Below, in pieces: positions 1 to 11,400 of a DNA stretch of 64,000 bases (positions are counted from its first letter, which is position 1; the number at the start of each line of letters is the position of its first letter). Under the pieces are notes generated by a model. The model saw only the letters and a program-made list of their open reading frames with translations, was not told where the DNA came from and searched no databases. Position numbers and translations under genes: made by a program. The stretch lies in NCBI RefSeq assembly GCF_015207875.1, contig NZ_JADEVZ010000010.1, forward strand, positions 1 through 64,000, in the 5' to 3' direction. This stretch comes from Dolichospermum sp. LEGE 00240 (GTDB lineage Bacteria > Cyanobacteriota > Cyanobacteriia > Cyanobacteriales > Nostocaceae).

Positions 1-287
1 GGGAAACCCCCTCAAGGGCGGGGAAACCCCGCCCCTACATCATAAATTATTTGGCTGGGGGTAAAGTTCCACCATTAGCAGCCGGGGGTTCAGTGTAATC
101 GCAAAATATATTTACCCCTATTTTGAGGATATATAAAACTATAACAGTGGCGATACCTTCGGTTAGCGCTTACGCTATCGCCGGATCAAGAGGTAAACCA
201 CTGGATGAAGCTAAACCCAGAAAGTTCATTAAAAAATAGGTGACAGAAAGCCAGAATCACAATCAGTCACCCATTCGCCGATATTAA
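1..287. repeat. Intergenic repeat region with GC-rich perfect palindrome
   Basis: No gene is visible here. At 16-34 two 8-bp arms (GGGCGGGG and CCCCGCCC) flank an AAA loop and form a perfect hairpin; a second GGGAAACCCC block lies at 1-10. Around 155-185 there is a short CG-rich fragment of the kind scattered through cyanobacterial intergenic DNA. The region lies downstream of the ABC-F gene, which runs toward it; the hairpin lacks an adjacent T run, so I do not call it a terminator. Confidence 0.6.
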
Positions 288-1982
288 CTACTTCTGCTTT
301 GCTCCAGCTTTGGCAGATTTAGCGGCTTTTTTAGCGGCTTTTGCGGCTTCTGCTGCTGCCAATTCCGCCAGTTCTTTTTCTTCAGCTTTCTTATCGAGAT
401 AGTAGTGATAATCTCCTAAGTAAACATGAAAATCACCATCACGAATTTCGACAATTTTGTTAGCTACTTGGGAGATAAAATAACGGTCGTGGGAAACTAC
501 AAGGACAGTACCATCATAGTTTTGCAAAGCCTCTTCCATCATTTCCTTTGCCGGAATATCTAAGTGATTAGTAGGCTCATCCAGGATGATTAAATTGGCT
601 GGACGTAATAGCATTTTTGCCAATGCTAATCGAGCCTTTTCACCTCCACTCAATGCCGCAACTTTCTTAAATACGGTATCACCAGTAAATAAGAATCTGC
701 CTAACAATGTGCGGACTTCTTCGTTTGTCCAGTTGGGAACTTCGTCATGGATGGTTTGCATGACGGTTTTATTTAAATCCAAGGCTTCCGCTTGGTTTTG
801 TTCAAAGTAACCAGGAATCACGTTGTGATCGCCTAATTTCACAATCCCTTCTGTGGGTAGTTCAACACCCATCATAATTTTTAACAGTGTGGATTTACCT
901 GCACCGTTGGGACCAAGGAAGGCAATTCTGTCTCCTCTTTCCACCAGCAGATTTGCGGATAAAAACAGAATTTTATCCCCATAAATGTGGGTTAAATCCT
1001 TAATTTCTACTACTTCTCTACCGCTACGAGTGGCATCAGGAAACCGGAAATGTAGGGTTCTAACTCCTCCTGTCGGTGCTTCAATGCGTTCAATTTTATC
1101 AAGTAGTTTTTCTCTACTTTTCGCTTGGGTACTGCGAGTAGCACTGGCACGGAATTTTTCTACAAATGCCTGTTGTTTTTCTAATTCTTTTTGTTGACGT
1201 TCGTAAGCGTTGAGTTGTGCGTATTGATTTTCGGCTTTTTGTTGCAGGTAGGACGAGTAATTACCCAGGTAAGAACTAGAAACACCTCTTTCAGTTTCAA
1301 CGATTTGGTTACACAGACGATCTAAAAATTCCCGGTCATGGGAAACTATGACCATTGGGGTAATTAAACCTCTGAGGTAATTTTCTAACCATTCAATGGT
1401 TTCTAAATCTAGGTGGTTTGTCGGTTCGTCCAGTAGTAATAAGTCAGGTTTTTGCAGGAGAATTTTGCCTAAACTCATCCGCATTTGCCAACCACCGGAG
1501 AAGGCGCTAACTAGGCGATCGCTATCTTCTAGTTGAAATCCCATCTCTGGTAATATCTTACCAATCCGTGAGTCTAAATTATATCCATCCAAAGCTTCAA
1601 ACTGACGCTGTAACCGATCTAACTCATGAATTAGCTCATCTAACTCTTCTGGATTAGCTGTTTCCATCTCATGAGGGATATGAGCTAAAGCCTTCTGCAC
1701 TTCATTAGCTTCTTTAAATACAGTCCAAAATTCTTCTCTAACTGTACGAGTGGGGTCAACCTCAAATTCTTGGTTAAGATAAGCTATATGTAGACTGGCG
1801 GGACGAATAATTTCTCCAGCGGTGGGTTCAATCTCCCCAGAGATGATTTTCAATTGGGTGGATTTTCCCGCACCGTTAACACCAACTAAACCAATACGAT
1901 CTCCTGGTTTGACTTCCCAGTTGACATCTTTAAGAACTTCGCCTGTAGGATAAATTTTACTGATATGTTCTAATCGCAGCAT
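288..1982 (-). CDS. ABC-F family ATPase (ribosome-associated type, Uup/EttA-like)
   Basis: This 564-residue soluble protein has two ABC cassettes and no membrane segments, the layout of ABC-F factors that act on translating ribosomes. The first cassette has a Walker A GVNGAGKST near residue 35, signature FSGGWQMR and Walker B LLLLDEPTNHLD. The second has GPNGAGKST, LSGGEKAR and LIILDEPTNHLD. Between them is the charged linker typical of the family, and the C-terminus is a Lys/Ala-rich tail. The frame stays open 24 codons further upstream, but those codons match nothing in the family, so I place the start at the ATG giving MLRLEHISKIYP. The gene stands alone, divergent from the antiporter gene. 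Which ABC-F subgroup it belongs to is not decided by the motifs seen. Confidence 0.9.
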   Translation of the reverse strand: MLRLEHISKIYPTGEVLKDVNWEVKPGDRIGLVGVNGAGKSTQLKIISGEIEPTAGEIIRPASLHIAYLNQEFEVDPTRTVREEFWTVFKEANEVQKALAHIPHEMETANPEELDELIHELDRLQRQFEALDGYNLDSRIGKILPEMGFQLEDSDRLVSAFSGGWQMRMSLGKILLQKPDLLLLDEPTNHLDLETIEWLENYLRGLITPMVIVSHDREFLDRLCNQIVETERGVSSSYLGNYSSYLQQKAENQYAQLNAYERQQKELEKQQAFVEKFRASATRSTQAKSREKLLDKIERIEAPTGGVRTLHFRFPDATRSGREVVEIKDLTHIYGDKILFLSANLLVERGDRIAFLGPNGAGKSTLLKIMMGVELPTEGIVKLGDHNVIPGYFEQNQAEALDLNKTVMQTIHDEVPNWTNEEVRTLLGRFLFTGDTVFKKVAALSGGEKARLALAKMLLRPANLIILDEPTNHLDIPAKEMMEEALQNYDGTVLVVSHDRYFISQVANKIVEIRDGDFHVYLGDYHYYLDKKAEEKELAELAAAEAAKAAKKAAKSAKAGAKQK

Positions 1983-2597
1983 GAAGCGTCTCGTAGGTAG
2001 GGGACAGGGGGCAAAGCTAACGCCGTACCTAATCTTAACAAAATTTAACGCCATATTTACAATTTTTTGGCTATAAACCCAAATTCTTTCCTCGATTCAG
2101 GAGGTAGGGGCGCAGGGCCTGCGCCCTTTGTCAGAAGAAGACAGAATAAGAAAGACAGGATTTGCCGGCAAGTATTTTAGGTTACACCTGAGACATTTTT
2201 TCTAATTTTTAATCAGAGGACTGTTTAAGAATTTATGGTTTATTGTCAGCTTTTATGCGGAAATAATTTATTAATCAAAGGTTCTGACCACTTGATTCTC
2301 TTGATTTAGGTTTTATACTTGCTAATTCTCAAGTTTATTGACAGTTTAACAACAAATTAATACTGATTTTCTGAGATAATCAAGATAGCAAGGTAACAAT
2401 AATTAACATCTTGAATTAATAAAAATAGTTGAGAATATATCTAATTATGTTGACAATTTGAACTATAGCGGTATGCACTGGGATGAGAGCCAGAATATAC
2501 AATAAAAGCCATACACTAAGAGACTTTTAACTCCTGACTCCTGCTATATTGTCAAAAATTATCATAGTGAACTCAAATTATCGTCAATGAGGAAAAT
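1983..2597. other. Divergent intergenic region between ABC-F gene and antiporter
   Basis: This AT-rich spacer has no credible ORF. It must hold the promoters of both flanking genes, but I see no convincing -10/-35 pair. It carries one copy of a GC-rich palindrome (2108-2126) that recurs elsewhere in the window. A purine-rich stretch (GAGGAAAAT) directly precedes the antiporter ATG and can serve as its ribosome binding site. Confidence 0.5.
2108..2126. repeat. GC-rich REP-like palindrome, copy 1 of 3
   Basis: The sequence GGGCGCAGGGCCTGCGCCC is nearly self-complementary. The same core, preceded by GTAGG, occurs at 5192-5210 and, with two changes that preserve pairing, at 58918-58936. All copies are intergenic. 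Confidence 0.75.
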
Positions 2598-4790
2598 ATG
2601 CACACGGTTATTCTCGTTTTGGTTGAAGTATTAATTGTAATTGGACTCTCTCGAATTGTGGGACTGGGATTCAAAGCAATTAAACAACCATTGGTAATCG
2701 GCGAGATTTTCGCTGGTATCATGCTTGGTCCATCATTATTTGGTTTAATTGCTCCTGGTTTAGCTCATAGCCTGTTTCCTCCAGAAACGATGCCTTATTT
2801 GAATATTTTATCGCAAATTGGGCTAATATTTTTCATGTTTCTGATTGGGTTGGAATTAAATCCCAAATATCTGAGTGGTAACTTAAAAACTGCCATTCTT
2901 ATTTCTAATCTCAGTATTATTGTTCCCTTTGCTTCGGCTTTTGTATTATCTTTTGTCCTTTATCCCTTAGTTGCTAGTAATCATGTCAATTTTGCCCCTT
3001 TTGCTTTGTTTTTAGGGGCGGCGATGTCAATTACTGCCTTTCCGGTGTTGGCGAGAATTATTACCGAAAATAACTTACAGGGAACTCGTTTGGGGACATT
3101 AGCCTTAACTTGTGCGGCAGTAGATGATGTGACAGCTTGGTGTATTTTAGCAGTAGCGATCGCTGTCGCTCGTCACGGTAGTATTGACGGGCAAGCTATT
3201 CTCACCATTATTGAAAGTATTGCTTATATTGGCTTCATGTTCACAATTGGGCGATGGTTTCTCCAACGTCTGAGTAAACATCATCGTCGGGCTGGGCGGT
3301 TGAGTCAATTCGTTCTAGCTGTAATTTATATGGGAGTTGTCTCCTCTGCTTTAATTACTGAATTTATCGGTATTCACCTAATTTTTGGGGCATTTTTATT
3401 AGGCGCAGTCATGCCCAAAGATGAAGAATTAGTCAGAGAATTAGCGATCAAAACTGAAGATTTTGTTCTCATATTTTTGTTACCAATCTTCTTTGCCTAC
3501 AGTGGTTTAAAAACCCAAATTGGTTTACTTAACAGTCCTCATTTATGGCTATTGTCAGCCTTGATTTTATTAGTGGCCATTGGCGGTAAATATATTGGTG
3601 CTTATGTAGCGGCTCGAATTAGTGGTATTGACAAACGGGAAGCATCAGCCCTGGGTTGGTTGATGAATACTCGCGGTTTAACTGAATTAATTGTCTTGAA
3701 TATTGGTTTAGAGTTAGGCGTGATTACCCCCTTACTTTTCACCATGTTAGTAATTATGGCTTTGGTGACAACATTCATGACTTCACCATTACTGGAATTT
3801 ACCTATCCGAAACGCCTGATCAGATTAGATGTTGTTGAACCAGAACCAGAAATACCAGCAGAAACCGTACCAGTTCCCAGCGAAATTTATATTGCCCAAT
3901 ATCGGATTTTAGTCCCAGTGGCTAATCCTGCTACCCAAAAAGGTTTGTTACAGTTAGCAACGGCGATCGCTGTTAATAACCGACAACCTGCTGTGGTTTA
4001 TCCCCTCAGTTTCATTGAACTCGAAGAAGACTATGGCTTTGAAAGTACCCCAACGGCAGCTGATAGACTCATTGCCGAACGTCGCCAAAAACTAGAAGAA
4101 TTAATTGCTACCCTAGAACCACCAGAAACACGCTCCTATATCCATCCTATAGTTCGCATATCTAGCAATGTCGCCAGAGAAACAGCACAGATCGCCAAAA
4201 TCGAACAACCCGATTTAGTTCTCGTCGGTTGGCATCGTCCAGCTTTTAGCAACAATCGGTTAGGGGGAAGAGTCGGACAAATTCTCAGTACCACACCGGT
4301 AGATGTCGCCGTGTTTGTAGATAAGGGAGGCAACGCCATTGAAAGTTTATTAGTTCCCTACTGCGCCAACATCCACGACGATTTAGCATTAATTATCGCC
4401 CTGAGAATGCTGATTAATCGGGATACTTGTATTTTACAAGTTTTACAAGTCTTTAAAGGCAATCACATCCAAGAAGAATTAAGTTATGAACTCAACGCCA
4501 TGATTGAGCGATTACCACAAAGTGTGCGCGATCGCATTGAAATCAAAACTGTCACATCCCCAGAACCAATCCAATCCGTAATTGCAGCCTCCGAAAATGT
4601 TGATTTGACCATTGTTGGTACTAGCCGTCTGTGGGGAATTGAACGCCAAACCCTGGGAAGATACACAGATCAACTTGCCATCCAATGTCGTTCTTCATTA
4701 CTCATTACCCGTCGTTACAGTCAAGTTACCTCACACCTTACCGCCCTCCTACCAGCAGTTAACACCCAAGAAATCACTCATAATTCCTAA
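2598..4790 (+). CDS. Cation:proton antiporter (CPA2, Kef/NapA type) with C-terminal universal-stress domains
   Basis: The protein has 730 residues. Residues about 5-395 form a Na+/H+ exchanger domain with roughly twelve hydrophobic segments and the family-typical stretches AMSITAFPVLARI and LTELIVLN, so it should exchange K+ or Na+ for protons in the plasma or thylakoid membrane. Residues about 435-575 and 590-715 are two Usp-like alpha/beta domains (starting RILVPVANP and SLLVPYCAN), probably cytosolic and regulatory. The ATG follows a good purine-rich ribosome binding site. The gene is monocistronic: divergent from the ABC-F gene and followed only by miniature elements. Whether the ion is K+ or Na+ cannot be read from the sequence. 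Confidence 0.9.
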   Translation: MHTVILVLVEVLIVIGLSRIVGLGFKAIKQPLVIGEIFAGIMLGPSLFGLIAPGLAHSLFPPETMPYLNILSQIGLIFFMFLIGLELNPKYLSGNLKTAILISNLSIIVPFASAFVLSFVLYPLVASNHVNFAPFALFLGAAMSITAFPVLARIITENNLQGTRLGTLALTCAAVDDVTAWCILAVAIAVARHGSIDGQAILTIIESIAYIGFMFTIGRWFLQRLSKHHRRAGRLSQFVLAVIYMGVVSSALITEFIGIHLIFGAFLLGAVMPKDEELVRELAIKTEDFVLIFLLPIFFAYSGLKTQIGLLNSPHLWLLSALILLVAIGGKYIGAYVAARISGIDKREASALGWLMNTRGLTELIVLNIGLELGVITPLLFTMLVIMALVTTFMTSPLLEFTYPKRLIRLDVVEPEPEIPAETVPVPSEIYIAQYRILVPVANPATQKGLLQLATAIAVNNRQPAVVYPLSFIELEEDYGFESTPTAADRLIAERRQKLEELIATLEPPETRSYIHPIVRISSNVARETAQIAKIEQPDLVLVGWHRPAFSNNRLGGRVGQILSTTPVDVAVFVDKGGNAIESLLVPYCANIHDDLALIIALRMLINRDTCILQVLQVFKGNHIQEELSYELNAMIERLPQSVRDRIEIKTVTSPEPIQSVIAASENVDLTIVGTSRLWGIERQTLGRYTDQLAIQCRSSLLITRRYSQVTSHLTALLPAVNTQEITHNS

Positions 4791-4792
4791 CT

Positions 4793-5007
4793 AGGGTTTG
4801 CTGAATAAGTTGTCTGTGAAGGCAGGGAACTCTTAACTGGGAACTTTCTAACAGTTTCAACGATCTGGATATCCTCAATTTTCCAAATCCGACAAAGAAA
4901 AATGCACCTATTTTGAGACACCATCAGCCAGAACCTTGCACTTTTTTCTGATAAAAATCCGCGAAACCCTTATTAATAAATGATTTTAGCTTTATTTAGC
5001 AAGCCCT
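4793..5007. mobile_element. Miniature element, family A (AGGGTTTGCTGAA ends), copy 1
   Basis: About 215 bp bounded by AGGGTTTGCTGAATAAGT on the left and TTTAGCAAGCCCT on the right, which are imperfect inverted ends. It contains no ORF and follows the antiporter stop directly. It abuts a second member of the family. Isolated ends of the same family are seen at 40764 and 62513. It looks like a non-autonomous derivative of an insertion sequence; the parent IS is not in the window. Confidence 0.65.
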
Positions 5008-5011
5008 AATT

Positions 5012-5172
5012 AGGGTTTGCTGAAAAAGTTGTCTGTGAGGGCTAGTACCGCAAGGCGGAAGTCAAAAGTCAAAATGAAGACAGTATAGGCTTTTGGAGGA
5101 TTTAGAATGGTTCATTCACTTACGCCACAGTGTACTAGAAGTATGGCTAACGCTACGCTATCAGCAAACCCT
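5012..5172. mobile_element. Miniature element, family A, copy 2, carrying a nested family B element
   Basis: It starts AGGGTTTGCTGAAAAAGTTG and ends with the inverted CAGCAAACCCT. Its first 25 bases are close to those of the adjacent copy 1, after which the interior is replaced by a different element with CTAGTAC ends (5042-5138). This is an insertion into an insertion. There is no coding capacity. Confidence 0.65.
5042..5138. mobile_element. Miniature element, family B (CTAGTAC...GTACTAG), copy 1
   Basis: It begins CTAGTACCGCAAGGCGGAAG and ends with inverted CTTACGCCACAGTGTACTAG, and carries short GTCAAAA direct repeats inside. A second copy lies at 45009-45119 in the same orientation, with the same ends and a variable number of GTCAAAA units. 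It is non-coding and sits inside a family A element. Confidence 0.65.
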
Positions 5173-5191
5173 ACTTAGGGATAGGAGGTAG

Positions 5192-5210
5192 GGGCGCAGG
5201 GCCTGCGCCC
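5192..5210. repeat. GC-rich REP-like palindrome, copy 2 of 3
   Basis: Identical in its 19-bp core to the copy at 2108-2126, with the same GTAGG lead-in, followed here by CAGTCAGGAGT as in the third copy. Confidence 0.75.
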
Positions 5211-5241
5211 AGTCAGGAGTGAGAAATGAAGATAGAATCAG

Positions 5242-5339
5242 CCAATTGTCGTTATGGCAAGGCAAAAGGCAAGAGTGAAGAGGGTTTGGGCGATTTTATG
5301 TTTCTTTACACAGATTGGTTTTATTGTGTTCACCTACTT
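5242..5339. mobile_element. Miniature element, family C (AAGTAGGTGAACACAAT end), inverted truncated copy
   Basis: Read on the minus strand this begins AAGTAGGTGAACACAATAAA and continues as the copies at 54166-54272 and 57370-57511, including the TTGCCATAACGAC stretch near the far end. The far end itself is missing here. It lies in the region upstream of the giant gene and may carry or disturb promoter signals. Confidence 0.7.
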
Positions 5340-5484
5340 AGATGTTTAATGGGTAATGGGGATTAGGTACTACAGTGAACAATTATTAATTTGTTCAAAG
5401 TAACACTTGCTTGTATTTACGCTTTAGTGTATTGTCAATTACAGGTAATCTGACAATATCTACACCAAGCACCCAGTTAAACCG

Positions 5485-8400
5485 ATGATCCTAATCAAAT
5501 CCTCTGAAACACTGAACTTGAATGGGCTAACCCATAATGATCTATTAGGTGTTGTGCAAATAGCAATTCGAGATACTGAGGAACGGCTTCAGCAGTTTGC
5601 TCAAAGACCGGATTTTCGTGAAAAGATGATACTGGCGTTTGGTACATCACCAGAAGGTTTACAGGGTGCTTGGGCGAATGGGGTGAGGAATGTGGGATTT
5701 AAGGCAAAAGAAGATTCAGGAATAGTTGTCTTTATTGATCCATCTGTTTCCGATTATCAAACTCTACAGGCGGGAGTTGCAGAGGGGGTAGAAGCGATCG
5801 CTCTTAACCCCAATCAAGACGGTATCAAACAAATCACCGCAGTTTTACGACAGCATCCCGAAATTACCACCATTCATATCGTTTCTCACGGTGCGCCGGG
5901 ATGTTTGTATTTAGGAAATAGTCAACTTAATTTAGATAGTATCAGTAAATATGCTGATTTATTACAGCATTGGCAAAGCAATAGCATTTTACTTTATGGG
6001 TGTAATGTGGCTGCTGGAGATGCTGGAGAAGAATTTATTCGCAAGTTACATCAGATTACAAAAGCAAGTATTAGGGCATCGGCAACAAAAACAGGCAATG
6101 CAGCTTTAGGCGGAAATTGGGAGTTAGAGGTGAGTTTTCCCGTTACAGATGGCAAAAAATCCGTAGCTTTCCATCCAGAAGTATTAGCAGCATACAGTGG
6201 CATTTTAGCACTTGAATTAATTAATCTTGGTAATGGTGGTTCTAATCCCAACTATTTAACCAATGTCAATGGCATTGTAGTAAAAGAGGTACAGCAATAT
6301 CTCAGGAAATTTGCCACCAATCCGGGATTCATAGATAAGATGCGTTTGGCATTTGGGGAAAGTTTTGAGGTTGAAACAGCTTTAAGTTTGGCACAGGCTT
6401 GGCAGAATCAGGATTTTAACGTTATTCCAACTATTGAATTCCTCTCGTCGGCACAGTTGAATGGGGCGAATGGGGCGTATGCCGTCTCTACCAATCGGAT
6501 TTATCTGTCTGAGGCGTTTCTGAGTGCCATTGCTAACGGTAGTGAAGCAATCTCCATTGAACCTCTGGTGGGCTTACTTTTGGAGGAAATTGGTCACAAG
6601 GTTGATAGTTTGCTCAATAGTGCAGATAGTCAGGGGGATGAAGGGGCGATTTTTTCAGCGTTGGTACAAAGGGAAAGTCTGTCTGATGCAGAGTTAGGTC
6701 AGTTGAAAGCGGAGGACGATCGCGGATTTATTAGCCTCAATGGGAATGTTCTTGCCGTTGAGATGCAGAATTTTACCGGAGGCAATGAAGATAATAACTT
6801 TGTTGGCACTTCTGGGGATAATAATTTCTCTCCAGGAACAGGTGCAGATAGCATCATTGGGGGAAATGGCAACGACTTTCTGGATATTGACAACCGTAAC
6901 GACACAGCCGACACCACCATTATCTATACCAATGTCAATAATGGCAGTATCACAGGTGGGTCAAATAACGGCACAGTCTTCCAAGGAATAGAAAGAACTC
7001 GACTCATAACAGGTTCAGGGAACGATAATATCAACGTTTCCGCTACAGATTACAATGGCTATTGGCAAAATGAAATCTATGCGGGTGCAGGCAATGATAC
7101 GGTCATTGGTAGTGCAACGGGATATAACCAACTGTATGGAGAAGCCGGAGATGACAGTCTGCAAGGGGGTGACACCAATCAAGATCATCTCTATGGAGGA
7201 ACAGGTAATGATGCTCTCTCAGGGTTAGGGGGGAATGATAACCTCTATGGTGAAGCGGGTAATGATACTTTAGACGGGGGTGCGGGTGATGATGGCTTCT
7301 CAGAGAATGCCGAAGCAGACGTAATTATTGGAGGTGCAGGAACTGACTCACTCACCCTCTATGGACTAGCAACAGGTACAACCGTTAACTACAGTGACCC
7401 CAATAACGGCACAACTTCAGCCGGGGGAACTATTACGGGAATTGAGAATTTCTACTACCGAGGCAATAATAAGACAGGGAATGATAATGTTAATGCTTCG
7501 GGTGCTAGTTATGCCGACTTACGGGGTTACGCAGGAAATGACACCCTCATTGGTGGTGCAGGAAATGATTACTTGGAGGGGGGAGATGGTAACGATAGCA
7601 TTATTGGTGGTATAGGGAATGATCAGGTTTATGGTGAAGCGGGTAATGATACTTTAGACGGGGGTGCGGGTGATGATGGCTTCTCAGAGAATGCCGAAGC
7701 AGACGTAATTATTGGAGGTGCAGGTACAGATAGACTCGACCTCTATGGACTAGCAACAGGGACAACCGTTAACTACAGTGACCCCAATAACGGCACAACT
7801 TCAGCCGGGGGAACTATTACGGGAATTGAGAATTTCTACTACCGAGGCAATAATAAGACAGGGAATGATAATGTTAATGCTTCGGGTGCTAGTTATGCCG
7901 ACTTACGGGGTTACGCAGGAAATGACACCCTCATTGGTGGTGCAGGAAATGATTACTTGGAGGGGGGAGATGGTAACGATAGCATTATTGGTGGTATAGG
8001 GAATGATCAGGTTTATGGTGAAGCGGGTAATGATACTTTAGACGGGGGAGATGGTGATGACTACTTCTCAGAGAATGCCGAAGCAGACGTAATTATTGGA
8101 GGTGCAGGTACAGATAGACTCGACCTCTATGGACTAGCAACAGGTACAACCGTTAACTACAGTGACCCCAATAACGGCACAACTTCAGCCGGGGGAACTA
8201 TTACGGGAATTGAGAATTTCTACTACCGAGGCAATAATACGACGGGGAATGATAATGTTAACGCTTCGGGTGCTAGTTATGCCGACTTACGGGGTTACGC
8301 AGGAAATGACACCCTCATTGGTGGTGCAGGAAATGATTACTTGGAGGGGGGAGATGGTAACGGTAGCATTATTGGTGGCGCAGGGAATGATCAGGTTTAT

Positions 8401-11400
8401 GGCGGTGCGGGTAATGATACTTTAGACGGGGGAGATGGTGATGACTACTTCTCAGAAGGCTCAGAAGCAGACGTAATTATTGGAGGTGCAGGTACAGATA
8501 GACTCGACCTCTATGGACTAGCAACAGGGACAACCGTTAACTACAGTGACCCCAATAATGGCACAACTTCAGCAGGGGGAACTATTACGGGAATTGAGAA
8601 TTTCTACTACCGAGGCAATAATACGACGGGGAATGATAATGTTAACGCTTCGGGTGCTATTTATGCCGACTTACGGGGTTACGCAGGAAATGACACCCTC
8701 ATTGGTGGTGCAGGAAATGATTACTTTGAGGGGGGAGATGGTAACGATAGCATTATTGGTGGCGCAGGGAATGATCAGGTTTATGGTCAAGCAGGGAATG
8801 ATACTTTAGACCCCGGACTCGGTAGCGACTACGCCGACGGTGGCACCGAAACCGACACCCTAAAAGTTGATTACTCCACCCTCACCACCAATATAACTTC
8901 CACAACCCCTAATAATAATGGCGGTGGAACAATATCCACCACTGGAAACTCTGTAAATTACGTCAATATCGAGAAATTTGACATTACAGGTGGTAGCGGT
9001 AACGATAATCTCATTGGTGGCAACCTTGACGATACCTTAAAAGGTGGTGCAGGGAATGACACCCTAAACGGTGGTACTGGTATTGACATCCTAGAAGGGT
9101 GTATCGGCGATGATACCTACATCATTAATGAACTAGGGGACACCATTAATGAGAATGCGAGTGCAGGAATAGACCTCATTCAAGCTTCTATTTCCTACAG
9201 CGTTGAAACCCTCGCTAACGTTGAAAATATCACTCTCACAGGCACAAATAACCTCAATGCGACGGGTAACACCCTTAACAATACCCTCACAGGTAACAGT
9301 GGCAATAATACCCTCACAGGTAATGCAGGGAATGATACCCTAGAAGGGGGTACTGGTAATGACTCCCTTAATGGTGGGGATGGAAGCGATCGCCTGATTG
9401 GTGTTAATACTACTGCGGCTGCTCCCGGAATCGGTGAAATTGATACATTAGAAGGGGGAACGGGAAACGATCGCTTTATCTTAGGAGATGCAACAAAAGC
9501 CTATTATGATGATGGCAATACTAGCACTAATGGTATTAGTGATTATGCCCTGATTAAAGACTTTAATATTGATGAAGATAAGATTCAATTATCAGGGGCA
9601 AAAAGTAATTATATTCTCGCTAATTCTCCCATTGCTGGCGTTTCAGGAACAGGCATATTTATTGATAAACCAGGCACAGAACCCGATGAATTAATTGCTG
9701 TTGTTGAAGGAGTAACAGGATTAGATATTAATTCTAATTACTTTACGAATCCTAGCGTAGCTTCTGGTGGACTGGCAGCACAATATTACGATGGTTATTG
9801 GAACGATAATTTTAATTTCTTTGCTCAAAATCAACTCGTTCTCAGCCGCAATGATAGCACGATAAACTTTGCTGGTAATTCTTGGAATCTTGGCAATACT
9901 TCCTTAGCAGATTTAGACACTTTTAGTGTTCGTTGGCAGGGATATATTAATATTCCTATAACTGGAAATTACACATTTTATTTGAATAGTGATGATGCTA
10001 GTTATTTATTTTTAGATGGTGCAGCATTTTCTCCGTCTGCTAGTAATTCTACAGTTAATAATGGAGGATTACACGGCACGATAGAAATAAGTGGTACAGC
10101 ATTTTTAACCGCAGGATTACATGACATTTTAATGCTCTACGGTGAGGCCAATGGAGGCGAAGTCATGAATTTTTCTTGGTCAAGTGTTGATGGCAATATT
10201 CCCAAGCAAATTGTTCCTGATAGTGCTTTATTTACTTTACAACCTGATCCAATAAGTAATCCAGGTACATTATTATTTAATACTTCAAGTTACAGCGTCA
10301 ACGAAAACGGAACAGCTAATATAACCATAAATCGTACAGGAGGAAGTGACGGCGCAGTTAGCGCAACCATTACCTATACAGGGGGTACAGCAACCGCACC
10401 TTCTGACTACAATAACACCCCTATTACCGTTAGTTTTGTCAGTGGTGAAATAAGCAAAATTATCACCATTCCTATCGTTAATGATCTTCAATTTGAACCG
10501 GATGAAACTATCAATTTAACGTTAACAAATGCCACTGGTGGTGCAACATTAGGAACGCAAACTACAGCCACACTTACTATCATTAATGATGATCCTTTAA
10601 GACCAGGAACTATTGCTTTTAGTTCAACGAGTTATAGTGTCAATGAAGATGGCACACCAGTTGCTAACATAACTCTAAATCGTACAGGGGGAAGTGATGG
10701 CATAGTTAGTGTTACTTTAACTCCTAGTAATGGAACAGCAACGGCAGGAAGTGATTATAATAATTCACCCATTACGGTAACATTTGCTGATGGAGTTACC
10801 AGTCAAACTGTAACGATTCCTATCAATAATGATACGGTTTATGAACCCACAGAAACAGTCAAATTAACCCTATCAAATCCCACCAATGGGGCAATATTAG
10901 GAACACAAACAACAGCCGTTTTAAGTATCATTGATAATGATGCAGTACCTGGTGTTTTATCCTTCAGCAATGCCACTTATGATATTAATGAAAATGGCAC
11001 ACCTGTCACTCAAGTTACTATTAACCGCACTGGGGGAAGTGATGGGGCAATTAGCGCACAAATATTATTAACAAATGGTACAGTAACATCAGGAAGTGAT
11101 TATGTTGCTACACCTATTACGGTTAACTTTGCTAACGGAGAAACCAGTAAAACAGTTACTATTCCCATCATCAATGATACGGTTTTAGAAAATACAGAAA
11201 CCATCAACTTAACCCTAACTAACCCAACTGGAGGAGCAACAATTAATGATGCACAAAAGAGCGCGATTGTCAACATTTTGGATGATGATTTTAAACCCAC
11301 TTTAACGGTTAATATTAATTCCCAACAAGTCAACGAAGGTAACACCATTCAGGGAACAGTCACCCGTAATACAGACACTACAGCACCCTTAACAGTCACC

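Noticed and set aside
7394-8809. Four plus-strand ORFs of 73-87 codons at 384-bp spacing
   Set aside because: They are out-of-frame readings of the tandem units in the giant gene.
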